DNA from: Paramarasmius palmivorus
Taxonomy: Eukaryota; Basidiomycota; Agaricomycetes; Agaricales; Marasmiaceae
Length of the DNA: 64,000 nucleotides
Assembly (NCBI GenBank): GCA_037176845.1
Contig: JAYKXP010000134.1
Location: 1 to 64,000, forward strand
Direction: 5' to 3'
Shown: positions 9,385 through 19,419 of the stretch, piece after piece
How the letters are laid out: every line of letters starts with the position of its first letter
How positions within the stretch are numbered: position 1 is the stretch's first letter
Notes under the pieces: model-generated
The model's database searches: none
What the model was told of the DNA's origin: nothing
Seen by the model: only the letters and a program-made list of their open reading frames with translations
Made by a program: the position numbers and the translations under genes

Positions 9385-11025
9385 ATTAGTGTCAAAATGA
9401 CTGTTTTTCAGCGATTTCGTTCTGGTACCCTCACACCGCGAAACCCAAGAAAGTCCAAAAGTTCAATCTGCCTGATTCCCCTTCACGTGACCATCCTTCT
9501 ATGACGGTCTTGCCACTTTCACCCTGCTTACCAGTTCCCCATGTCATTGGGGACGAAAGGCTAAATTCCAGCATTTCCTTGCCAAACGAAATCAGACAAC
9601 GAACTTCGAAGCCCGTGGACGAATCGTCTGCGTACGCTCCTCCGCTTCGGGGACAAACGCATGGGGTAGACAGGTGGCGCGACTATCCTTTACGCCGACT
9701 GCTTTTATTCGCCGAGCCTACACCCTACCTATCATCACCTTTGAGGATTGATACCAAGGGTTATATCAGAGTTTTGTCCACCAGCAGTTTCAACGAGATA
9801 CCAGGTCGTGTAATTCGGCAGGTCTTTCATTTGGACGGCAGAGATCGGCGCATATTGTTCGTTTCCTCTCGGTTCTGGCAAAAGAGACTGGGAACTTGGG
9901 TGTGAAGCCTCTGGCTTCACGGCGCTAGGGGAAAAAGAGTTATTTTCAGCATGCACTAAGGCTGGACGGTAAACTAGCAGGAAGGAAATTCATTGTAGCG
10001 TGGGCAAGGTGCGTGTGCAGTCTCACCAGACTTTCAGTATCCAATTAACCATGCTTCTTTCAATAGATTCTTATTTCGACCATGTCAAACACCAGGAACT
10101 GACCACCAGGCTCCAACATTGGGCGTAACACTGTACCAGAGCGCTGTACGGATCCCTACGCGAAGAATCCCTTTTACCGACCTTTCACCCCGGTCACAGT
10201 GGCCGTCGGCTTGTACTGGGGGGATGTAACCAAAGCAAGAGAATGGGTGTATTCGGTCAGTGTTGAAGCCGGTGGTGGGTTTCCTTCGACTGTTGAGACA
10301 CTACGACGCTCACCCTGAATACATCTTAGGGTTGTTGTTACTAGGATACGGGAAGGTATTTAGAGGTCACAGCCTCCCCAACAGTGTTCGACTGCAGGCG
10401 AGTGATCATTTACACTAAGCTCCCGTCTGCTGAAAGTTTCGCTGCAGTATACCGCTTGACAACAAAGAGCTGAGGACGAGTGGAGAACACTTTGCACGCG
10501 GCTTAGCGTGTTCGCGAAGGTATGTGGTAGCTTTCTTGATGATAGTGGCGCCCTCGATACCGCGGACATAGGGATGGTACAGGCGCTTAACCTTTCAAAA
10601 GTGGGCCCTTTACTGGTGAGATGCTCACTGCGGACCAGCGTGCTCTTTAGTATCCGGCAAAGAACTCGGACGCCCGGACTATGATGCCCGCCGAACGAAC
10701 TAGTGATGAAAGAAGGAGAGGAGGACATGGGTGTCAGAAGAAAATGCGTTAAGGTGGAGGGTAGCAGTGTCTTCTGTCGGGCGTTATGGAGAACGTACGC
10801 TACTTCTGAGAGTTGTCAGTGAAGGTTGCTACTCACAGCGTTGATATATACAAATCTGGATAATAACCATGGTGTGAGATTTCCAACGACGGATATGGTT
10901 AACGCTAAAACTGACCTGGGAATGCACGCGAACGTGTCAGGGAGAGCGCCCCTTCTTTTCCCCCGGTACATAGAATAGAGCTTATACACATTTGTCGACT
11001 GCGCTATTGATAGTTTGGCCTACGT
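9385..11025. other. unassigned DNA between the gypsy LTR and the Helitron
   Basis: Ordinary composition with two ORFs of unclear status: 9501-9905 on the plus strand (134 codons, arginine-rich) and 10360-10728 on the minus strand (below). A perfect 8-bp hairpin sits at 9902-9920. The Helitron 3' end should lie in this stretch or just past the Helitron stop codon, but no convincing CTRR end with a nearby hairpin was found in the right orientation. Confidence 0.5.
10360..10728 (-). CDS. uncharacterised ORF, 122 codons
   Basis: Opens with ATG (MSSSPSFITS) and is serine-rich with four cysteines near the C-terminus (ALCCQAVYC...). No domain, signal peptide or membrane segment is recognised. It stands alone between two transposons, about 300 bp beyond the Helitron stop, and could be a captured exon, a decayed gene or a chance ORF. 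Confidence 0.25.
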   Translation of the reverse strand: MSSSPSFITSSFGGHHSPGVRVLCRILKSTLVRSEHLTSKGPTFERLSACTIPMSAVSRAPLSSRKLPHTFANTLSRVQSVLHSSSALCCQAVYCSETFSRRELSVNDHSPAVEHCWGGCDL

Positions 11026-14000
11026 CTAACACTTCATGTAAACCGCATGACAAGCCTTGTAACCTCGACACTTAGTTAAGTCTAGGTTGCCTGTTTTAAG
11101 ATCTTTGTTGAAGATATAGTGATTCCTTTGGCTAATTTGATTTGACATGCCATCGTGATACCATACACAGCTTTGCTTGTCCACCACACGTGCTACAAAG
11201 TGACCGTCCTTATAGTAAATGATTCCACAGAGACGATAAGCAACTGAGGAGCCTTGTACTGGAAGCCTAATAGACAGGTCTAAGTACGGCAGTTTGCGTT
11301 GAGGACCAGCTTCGTGTACTGCAAACATTAGGATCCAGGGCTCAGAACAAAACTGATGAGAAGATAACACATTTGCTCCACATTGGCTACAGTGATGTGA
11401 TGACACATGCGGTTCAGTGTAACTCCGAAGTAAGGCATTTATGGAAGAACTATAAGAAGTGCTTTGACTGATGTGAGGAATAAAATCTGCTACCGAGGAG
11501 ATGCTGCTTTGAGATGCACATTGCACACACTGCTGATGCCTTTGTGTCAACAGAGTATTACTACGTAGAACGGTGTCAGTCAGCTCTGTAATAGACACAA
11601 ATGCACCAAGTACAAATTTTTCTGGTGAATAGCTTATTACTCTTGACCGGAATGTATCCCTTACCTCATCTAACGATATGATGTTTCCACTACACTGTAT
11701 GAACAATTGTAGGAGACCCTCTAAAACACTATTGTGCATGTTACAGCTAGTAATGTCAACTTGATCTTCAGATACATTCCAAGCAAACCATAGGACATCT
11801 AAGAAGGCATCATATGCACAGCTGTTATTAGACCAAGTTGGAGCAGGCAATTGAGATAGTCGAGGTCTTTCATCTATATTAGCGGTGGACTCAGTACACT
11901 GACGTTTGTGCTGGTCTGTCCGGTAAGTAGGAGCATTTTCGGAAACAATACGTTTGGAACCAGTAGTTCTGTTAGCACGATCAGCCTTTGGCAACAGTGC
12001 TTTCAGTGTGGCCTTTCGTGCAGTTGGCTGTTTTCTACTGGGTAGATGGGGGACTAACCAGCTAGGATCAGGAATGTCATTCTTAGTGATATGGTCTTTC
12101 AGTTCATCTAGCATTTCACCTTGACTAACAATATTCCATGCTATCTCGTCTATGTCAATTTGCTGAAGTGGGTCCCTAGCATTCCAGGCCAAGCTGTCAG
12201 GAACACTCAAAGGAACATAATCAAATGACATGTATGTACGGAAGGAGTTAATCAAAACATTTCGAGTGTTTCCTTGTACGCACAATGGAAGCTGACCTTC
12301 ATATCGAAGTTTAGTTATATCATCTAGTAATTCAAGCTCTCGATATTCTTGCCGAAGAGAGGAGCCTTTGAGACCTCCTGTTATCTTTTGGCTGTCGAAG
12401 CCACCAAGTATTATTGTACCGTCAGCAGTTGCACTTCTTGATAAAGCTGTATAGTATGAATGGAAATCTCGGCAGTTAGCAAGATGAACAGGATTCCGAG
12501 GTCTAGTCTTTCCCTGTGAAGAGAAGTCTGTCATTGAAAAACAAGGGGCAACATCTACCTGTGTACGGAAGATCTTGAGAGTCTTTCCATCTTTAAATGG
12601 AAGCTTGATTATTGTGTAGTCTGAAGTTGGGGTAATAGGAACAACATTCATCGGTAGTCCTGCCAAATACACATCAGAAGGTGGATTTGATAACTTAACA
12701 AATAGTGTATCTAACCGCTGACGGCTTGGAGGTCCTCTTGATGTCCAGCCATAAACAGTACCTTCCTGCCCACGAGTGATATTAAGTTCCGTAGCAATAT
12801 TCTTCCTAATTATGACAGGCATTCCCTTACAAAAGCTGAGCTTTGGGGACACTAGAGTATCTGAAGCACTTGCATCGAGAGACCACAAAAATTCCTGCCA
12901 CTGAGGAGTCATTGCTTTCAGATTTATCACATTGGAATTCTGTTCTTGCTTGCGAGAAGCTCTTCCTGTAGGTTTAATGATATCCTCACTATAAAAATGG
13001 TGCAGGGTCTGTCCATGTTCTTCTGCATATCTAGCGCATCCTATGCGATTAATTTCGTCCTTCTGTACATTCCATGCTGTAATGATAGCAACATTTCTGA
13101 AATGTGATGCTGTAATTGATGGACATCCCTGTAAGGAAGAAGATACACGTGAATTAAGAAAGTCAATGTCAGCTTGCGTACAGTTCTTGTAGCGCATGTT
13201 TTCTAATGCACTACGAAGCTTTGCATCCTCCACTGATTGATTGCGTTGCCGCATGTTCTGTCGCAAGATTACAACAGTAGTGACATGATGCCACAGTGAT
13301 TTTCCAATAGCCTCCTCTTGGTGTTTTGGAGTACTTCGTAAAGCTCCAATATTTCTTCCATACAAAGAGATGCTTTCCCCTCCCATAGGAGGAGGAAGCT
13401 GGGCAAAGTCTCCTGCAAATATTATATTAAGCCCTCCAAATTCTGTGTCTGGCTTCAACAAACATAGACAGAGCTGACGGCTTATTCTGTATAGTTCTCT
13501 GGCAGAAACCATAGATATCTCATCGAAGAATATATACTGAACTCCTATCAATCTCTCACGCACTGCAGGAAGATTATCTGCAGTAGAATAGTCATTAATA
13601 CCAAAAGCCGAGTGATATGTAGATCCTCCAAGTAGTGCTGCTGCACTTCCTGTAGGAGCAACCACCAGTAACTTATATGATTCTTTTCTTAGATGAAAGA
13701 AGTGGATCAAAGCACGCAACACTGTTGACTTTCCTGTACCACCCATACCTCCAATGTACATCTTTAGCTGATCTGTACCTACAGAAGATGCATGTTGGGA
13801 TATAATACGGAAAGCTCTCTCTTGCTCTTGATTGAGTGTAAACTTTTGTAGAGTGTCGTTAATATAATGTGCCTCACTTTGGGCATTGAAACCCTTTTCT
13901 AAATAAGATTTATCTATAATCAGTACTTCTGTCAAATGTGACTGAGATTGGTGTCTTGAATTCCGATGAGCAACAAAACTCGCTCTAACCGATGCTGGCA

Positions 14001-17000
14001 CTGAAGTCATCCGACATTCAATAACCTCTTTTCGTCGCTCCATTAAGAGGGTCTTCCAGTGATCCCTGGAGTTAATGGTGATTGGTGAATAGGCTTCTTC
14101 ACTAACACTTGTGTCACTTTTGAGAGGCTTGTTCCATCCAGTGTGGCTCAGAGTACGCTGTATCTCTAATTTCTGAATAAGACGAAGCTTGTGGCCTTTG
14201 CTGTAGTCAGCTACCTGAGCTACACTTTCAAAGTCATGTTGGTAAGGGAACACTGACTCGTCTGTTGCCTGAATCTCATCAGGAAACAAGTTCAAAATAT
14301 CATCATAGTCATCCTCAGTGCAATTGATCAATGGATCCCAACTGCTATGAAGAGAGTTATCTTTCTTCATTTGTGCATGATAGTCGTCTCGGGCATCAAG
14401 ACATTCATATCTTATCATAAAGTTATCCATCAGCTTTCTTTGACGTGGAGAAAATGCAAAGCCATTAAATGCTTCTTCCCAGGTATTATATCTGTCTTTA
14501 AGATCACAGCCTTGTCTCCAAGGCTTAAAAATTGTGAGCATGACTTTACAATAGTACTCTTTATCACCTGTATCACGTCGAGGAAGGTTACCACCTAGAA
14601 AGTTTACAACGAGCTTATCAGAGTCTTTTTGAATCTTTGCTACATGTGTATCCACCAGTTCGTGTTTTGCATGATAGTAGAAATGATTTGGTGGCAATAC
14701 ATCATCCTTAGTGGAATCTCTGCGCAATTCATCATCACTAAGTGCTTCTTCCTCTGAATGAACCTTTGATTTCTTGATGTTCCGCTTCTTGGCTGATTTT
14801 AACGTCACTCTGCGTGCTATTCGGATCCAGTCATATAAACCTATGTTATCAGCTTCAACAGGTCTATCTGTATAATCCATCACGGGTGACAGACCAATGA
14901 TACGATGACCACGTTTAACTAGTGCCACTCTCTCTTTGACACCATCATCCAATATACTTTTTTCGTTGGAGGTAGGCGTTACATGAGAAGAGCTATTCTC
15001 CACTCGTGCTACATATTGCTGCCAATAAAAGGAGATAAAATGGTGATCAGTGTAATGGTCAGGAAAGTCTAATAGATAAGAGCATATTAGTGGAGCACCA
15101 AATTCCATTTTTGTAGTTAGTAGGTTAACTACTTTCGTAAGCAATTTTCTGGCCTTCTCAGCACTACTATCAGAACCATTAACAATAGCACCATGTTTAG
15201 AGTATACAGATAGGATAGCATCAAACACTACATGAGTCTTGAGAGAAGCTTTTGTAATGTAATCAGTGACGTATAACACAACAGACTTTATCGCTGTTCC
15301 AGAACCAAGGAAAGTAACATCTGTGTTACTTCGCATTAAATATGTCAGAGGAAAGGAGAAGGTATTAAACCAAGGTTCATCCTTACGCATTGTTATTGCA
15401 CCTGTACTATGGTCAATTGAAGTATGCTCATGAGTTGGACGTGGAAAACGAGCACGACACTTTCCCCATTTGTTATCCCGACAGCCTTTATAGACATGGC
15501 GCTTCTTTAGAGTACCATCTTTCTTGTAGTTTGAATCACACTCATGTCGGTGTGTCCGGAGAATTACATCGTTAACATTAAAAACATAATGCTTGTACCA
15601 CTCATCATATGCTTGACAGTGAGGACATTCACTGTCTGGGCTAACTGTAGAATGCCGAGGGCACAGATTAACAGGACATGCAGGCAGGGTGTGAGTAGGG
15701 TCAATATAACCTTTTTTCTCCTTTGCATGCTCAACCTCACTAGAGACCTTCTCAAGACTATCATTCAAGAACTGACCAGCAAACACACTATCAAGATATT
15801 TAATAATACTATCCTCGAACCCTTCAATCTTTGCCTTAAGCTTATCACGGATCTGTTGTGGACTAAGCGCACCCTTAATCCAGAGGAGAAGGTGGAGATG
15901 CAGTGTAAGCCGCCCTTGCTGCTCGACCACTCCATAGTGTGCATCATGTTCACCATATAAGCCACGATGATTGCTGTTATACCCGAGAACATCTGAAATG
16001 AATATGTCAACCATATACTTGAAGAATCTGGCAGAGGCAACAGGGTTACTACATATTAATCTCAATCTAGGAGCATAGTCCATCAGTTTTGATGAGAAGT
16101 CTATTTTCTTGTCAGCAAAATATACACACAAAGGGTGTCTACTATCTGCTGGAGAGATGGTTATATACCATGAAGGGGCACCTTTGTGAGAGATTAGAGA
16201 CCATACTTCATGACGCATGAACTTTTTTGTAGTAGCAGAACCATTGACTTTCCCTGCAACACGATCAATGTCATTGAGAACTTTGAAGCATTCCACTTCC
16301 AGGTCACCTTGGGGAACAACTTTTTCTCCACCCGCCATACGCTCAGCAATATCTTGTAAAACAGAAGTATTTAAAGACACCAGTCTATTGGCTACTGCAT
16401 TGAATGACTGCTTGTCAGCAAGAAGCCAGCCTGCTGAAGTCGCAGCTTTAACCTGCTCATGACTGAAAGCAACAATAGGAAAGTTCTCATCAGTTTGGAA
16501 GCGCTTGTCATAATACATAAGCAGATATTTTTTGTGCGCCGAATCTGATATGTCACAGGTGCCCACACCCCCATATCCATAAGGGAACAACCATGGAAAC
16601 ATCTTAGGATAGAGTGACGGATTCTTCCAAATAGATTCACCTTCTTGTTTGTGACCGACTGCAAGTACTTTGCCTCCCTGATTAAAGTAGCTTGTAGCTA
16701 TACCCTTTATCTCATCCTTAGTATAGCCTGGAAGGTTGTCACCTAATATACCATGAACAGTAAATGGGCACTGTCCACTTTCAGTACCATCTTCAGGGTT
16801 GTTATCATCAACAGACATTGATTCAATGGTTTTGTTACTGTCTGCTTCCCTCCATATAATAGAGCAAGGAGGAGTGGTTTCATCATACTGAGAAAGATGC
16901 TCTTCAGATAATTTAACATCAGAATAATCACGATGGTTTAGGATAAGCCATGTCAGAGCCTCCTTGACAACACTTTTCCGAACAAGAAGGGGTGTGCGAG

Positions 17001-18864
17001 TAAAATCATCTGCAGAGGGCTTACTTGGTCCTGTGAACAGAACAGCAAGTACTTCATCAATGTCATCACGAGGAGGAGGAAGTATGTCATATACCTTTGG
17101 AGTGGGTGCTTCAAAGGCCATTGCATTTGCCTTCATTTTCTTACCTCCTGTTGAAATTCGAATGAAACAGGAAGTATGTCTTACTCTAGCAACAAGCAAC
17201 TTTTCAACATACGACAGATATTTAAGCTGAGGAGGCACATCGCCCAACCAGAAACCATTGGCAAGTGCAAGTTTTGGTACCTTACCTTTGACCAGAGCTT
17301 TTCTACACATAGCACACTCAGAAGAGCAGTCTTCAGCATAAACTGGACCAGATATATGAGTTATAGGATCAGAGAACGACACCCTTTGTCTACGAGTACT
17401 ATTGGTGCTTTCCAGCAAACGCATAAAACCTCTAACATGTCTAAGTGGGGTAAGCTCCTGTTTAGGAATCAGCTGAGCACATACAGCACACCCTGCTTCC
17501 TCAAAAGAAGACGGACGCAGCTTTGAGCAACCATTGGACAAAATGTCGTGTACAATAGAAGAACTGGCTTCAGCGGGGGGATAGCTGACCTGCGTTACCT
17601 CTTCAGGCAAGAGACAACGCTTGAGAACTTCATCTGCACTGGGCTTATTTTGAACAAGTCTCTTGTTACGAGTACGCCTTAGTATTTGAGTTACTCGCCT
17701 CCTCTGCCTTGGGGGTGGCTTTACTCTGAGTATACTGACCATCTGGCTACATGTGCCACAAGAGTGTGTTTCAAAGAAAGTTTTTATCATGTCTATTGTC
17801 ATCGATGAATGGTTGGGTGCGTTGTGCATCTTAGCGACAGCTCTTCCCTCGTCACGGGTCAAGAAAGGCATAAGCAGCAAAGCTGAACCCGATACAATAA
17901 TAGAATCAGTAACAGTAGATACAAATTGGACCGCATCCTGAACAGGCACATGCTTCATGAATGTGTGTGTAGAACCCGGAAGATAAGGACTGTCGGTCGC
18001 TTGAGGAACCACTAAACCTTGTAGAAGGTCCCATGGAATCACAGCCTTCCTTCCACCTCCAACAGGATCTCGTATACCGGAGACAGAATCTGCTTCGCCT
18101 AAGGAGAAAGCAGGTTTAGTGTTGCCTTCATCGTGACGTAGGGGACGAACCTCTCGAAGAATCGGTCGACGACCGCGCCACGAAATAATCACCGCAGCGA
18201 AAAGCAGATAAAAGGGTCGACAGGCTATTTTGATCCCTCTACGGAGCTTGACCGAGTCAGCGAGCCCGAAACGTGAAAGCTCCAGGCATGAGGGTCCGTA
18301 TCGAGACTGACTTAAAGCGGAAAGTGCGTACAGGAATGTAGCCCTACTGGTAATGTTGCGGCTAAGCAGTAATCTACATAACTGAACCGCAAACAATGTC
18401 CTCTTATGTACCGCAACGGCAAAGAAGTATAAGTACGCCAACAAAGTGACTGCATCTGCTAATCGGCGAACAGATACTGTCTTCGACGAGACGGAATTAC
18501 ACGGAACACAACGCGGTAAAGATATTTGTAGATACTCGCGTCGACGCAGAGCTTCACCAACCGACGTAAAAGGGAACATATCTTCCTGAGAACGCACCCC
18601 CAGGGTTACAGTCGAGAACAAGTCCTCGGGAGCAGATGAAATGTAAATGAAGTGGAAATGGCAAGGACCCATACATTGTATCATTGAATGCGAAGCTCGC
18701 TCGAAGGTATGTGAATGGCTGTAGCCAATGTAGATATTTAATACTCGATGATGATTTTGCCTAGCTTTCAGGATAGAAAGAGGCTGTTTGATGCTATGCT
18801 CGAGCTGCATATCGAAGGCAATCTTCGGCACTTCAGATTGCCATTCTTGCAGTATGCCAATCAT
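11026..18864 (-). CDS. Helitron Rep/helicase with C-terminal cysteine-protease-like domain
   Basis: One uninterrupted 2612-codon frame for the rolling-circle transposase. The first ~345 residues show no known domain and the real start could be M346. Next comes a cysteine-bearing N-terminal region (SCGTC, CAVC, CAMC pairs) with the DILPPPRDDIDEVL stretch usual before basidiomycete Rep domains. The HUH nuclease has H989-L-H991 (HLHLLLW) and the tyrosine pair Y1198/Y1202 in YVTDYITK. The PIF1-like helicase has Walker A GGMGGTGKST near 1706-1715, Walker B FFDEISMV, GDFAQLPPP, and a late DFSSQGKT motif. The last ~270 residues carry NNSCAYDAF (C2349), a CSQCGA finger-like pair and GHFVARV (H2555), resembling the Cys and His boxes of ubiquitin-specific proteases. 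No stop or frameshift is seen, so this copy may be young. Confidence 0.95.
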   Translation of the reverse strand: MIGILQEWQSEVPKIAFDMQLEHSIKQPLSILKARQNHHRVLNIYIGYSHSHTFERASHSMIQCMGPCHFHFIYISSAPEDLFSTVTLGVRSQEDMFPFTSVGEALRRREYLQISLPRCVPCNSVSSKTVSVRRLADAVTLLAYLYFFAVAVHKRTLFAVQLCRLLLSRNITSRATFLYALSALSQSRYGPSCLELSRFGLADSVKLRRGIKIACRPFYLLFAAVIISWRGRRPILREVRPLRHDEGNTKPAFSLGEADSVSGIRDPVGGGRKAVIPWDLLQGLVVPQATDSPYLPGSTHTFMKHVPVQDAVQFVSTVTDSIIVSGSALLLMPFLTRDEGRAVAKMHNAPNHSSMTIDMIKTFFETHSCGTCSQMVSILRVKPPPRQRRRVTQILRRTRNKRLVQNKPSADEVLKRCLLPEEVTQVSYPPAEASSSIVHDILSNGCSKLRPSSFEEAGCAVCAQLIPKQELTPLRHVRGFMRLLESTNSTRRQRVSFSDPITHISGPVYAEDCSSECAMCRKALVKGKVPKLALANGFWLGDVPPQLKYLSYVEKLLVARVRHTSCFIRISTGGKKMKANAMAFEAPTPKVYDILPPPRDDIDEVLAVLFTGPSKPSADDFTRTPLLVRKSVVKEALTWLILNHRDYSDVKLSEEHLSQYDETTPPCSIIWREADSNKTIESMSVDDNNPEDGTESGQCPFTVHGILGDNLPGYTKDEIKGIATSYFNQGGKVLAVGHKQEGESIWKNPSLYPKMFPWLFPYGYGGVGTCDISDSAHKKYLLMYYDKRFQTDENFPIVAFSHEQVKAATSAGWLLADKQSFNAVANRLVSLNTSVLQDIAERMAGGEKVVPQGDLEVECFKVLNDIDRVAGKVNGSATTKKFMRHEVWSLISHKGAPSWYITISPADSRHPLCVYFADKKIDFSSKLMDYAPRLRLICSNPVASARFFKYMVDIFISDVLGYNSNHRGLYGEHDAHYGVVEQQGRLTLHLHLLLWIKGALSPQQIRDKLKAKIEGFEDSIIKYLDSVFAGQFLNDSLEKVSSEVEHAKEKKGYIDPTHTLPACPVNLCPRHSTVSPDSECPHCQAYDEWYKHYVFNVNDVILRTHRHECDSNYKKDGTLKKRHVYKGCRDNKWGKCRARFPRPTHEHTSIDHSTGAITMRKDEPWFNTFSFPLTYLMRSNTDVTFLGSGTAIKSVVLYVTDYITKASLKTHVVFDAILSVYSKHGAIVNGSDSSAEKARKLLTKVVNLLTTKMEFGAPLICSYLLDFPDHYTDHHFISFYWQQYVARVENSSSHVTPTSNEKSILDDGVKERVALVKRGHRIIGLSPVMDYTDRPVEADNIGLYDWIRIARRVTLKSAKKRNIKKSKVHSEEEALSDDELRRDSTKDDVLPPNHFYYHAKHELVDTHVAKIQKDSDKLVVNFLGGNLPRRDTGDKEYYCKVMLTIFKPWRQGCDLKDRYNTWEEAFNGFAFSPRQRKLMDNFMIRYECLDARDDYHAQMKKDNSLHSSWDPLINCTEDDYDDILNLFPDEIQATDESVFPYQHDFESVAQVADYSKGHKLRLIQKLEIQRTLSHTGWNKPLKSDTSVSEEAYSPITINSRDHWKTLLMERRKEVIECRMTSVPASVRASFVAHRNSRHQSQSHLTEVLIIDKSYLEKGFNAQSEAHYINDTLQKFTLNQEQERAFRIISQHASSVGTDQLKMYIGGMGGTGKSTVLRALIHFFHLRKESYKLLVVAPTGSAAALLGGSTYHSAFGINDYSTADNLPAVRERLIGVQYIFFDEISMVSARELYRISRQLCLCLLKPDTEFGGLNIIFAGDFAQLPPPMGGESISLYGRNIGALRSTPKHQEEAIGKSLWHHVTTVVILRQNMRQRNQSVEDAKLRSALENMRYKNCTQADIDFLNSRVSSSLQGCPSITASHFRNVAIITAWNVQKDEINRIGCARYAEEHGQTLHHFYSEDIIKPTGRASRKQEQNSNVINLKAMTPQWQEFLWSLDASASDTLVSPKLSFCKGMPVIIRKNIATELNITRGQEGTVYGWTSRGPPSRQRLDTLFVKLSNPPSDVYLAGLPMNVVPITPTSDYTIIKLPFKDGKTLKIFRTQVDVAPCFSMTDFSSQGKTRPRNPVHLANCRDFHSYYTALSRSATADGTIILGGFDSQKITGGLKGSSLRQEYRELELLDDITKLRYEGQLPLCVQGNTRNVLINSFRTYMSFDYVPLSVPDSLAWNARDPLQQIDIDEIAWNIVSQGEMLDELKDHITKNDIPDPSWLVPHLPSRKQPTARKATLKALLPKADRANRTTGSKRIVSENAPTYRTDQHKRQCTESTANIDERPRLSQLPAPTWSNNSCAYDAFLDVLWFAWNVSEDQVDITSCNMHNSVLEGLLQLFIQCSGNIISLDEVRDTFRSRVISYSPEKFVLGAFVSITELTDTVLRSNTLLTQRHQQCVQCASQSSISSVADFIPHISQSTSYSSSINALLRSYTEPHVSSHHCSQCGANVLSSHQFCSEPWILMFAVHEAGPQRKLPYLDLSIRLPVQGSSVAYRLCGIIYYKDGHFVARVVDKQSCVWYHDGMSNQISQRNHYIFNKDLKTGNLDLTKCRGYKACHAVYMKC
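11026..18864 (-). mobile_element. Helitron, autonomous type, termini not resolved
   Basis: Defined by the intact Rep/helicase protein. Helitrons begin TC, end CTRR with a nearby hairpin, and insert between A and T. Neither end could be fixed by eye, so the coordinates are only the coding span. The 3' end should lie below 11026 and the 5' end above 18864. Confidence 0.85.
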
Positions 18865-19419
18865 CCCTTCGTCGGTGCATATCCTGTAGGAAGGGTATTA
18901 GTCTCTAGTCCTGAGTCTGCGTAGCCTTATACGCACTGGTGCAAAATCTGTGACCCCTCGTTGCATACTTTGTCAGACCCCTCCAATCCCAAAAGAATTC
19001 TTCTACGAGGTTCAACAACGCGGGTACTACGCCGACCGGTGCCCCACATCCGCAAGACGAGAGGCTGTATGAGTGTTGAATATTCCAGAATTGGAAGGGA
19101 ACCCCCAAGTGTGCTGAAGGAGTTGAGTGGACCGTAGTCCGTGCTTTCTTTGAGTTTCACCGCTGACGGAATGCTCTTTTCAGGGGCCTAACCAGATATG
19201 CGAAAGAAGCGATCATACCTGAGAGGAGCAACATGACCCAGAAAAGGGCGGCAGACAGAAGTGAGGAGAAACGCATTTACACGATGGGTGTTAGAGGGAA
19301 AAGAAACGAATAGATGACAGCGCCTGACTCCCAAGATGAAAGTCAACTTATCACGTGTATTTCGCGCGCCTAATCGAGTCAATTAGGAAATACCATGTCT
19401 ACTAAGTCTACATCGAATT
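18865..19419. other. no gene recognised
   Basis: Only short overlapping ORFs on the minus strand and no domain. The Helitron 5' end may lie here. Confidence 0.5.

Noticed and set aside
9902..9928. Perfect 8-bp hairpin followed by CTAG, like a Helitron 3' end
   Set aside because: It has the orientation of a plus-strand Helitron, whereas the helicase gene is on the minus strand, and the next base is G rather than T.
15544..17526. Plus-strand ORFs up to 138 codons within the Helitron
   Set aside because: Antisense to the Rep/helicase coding sequence; no independent signals.
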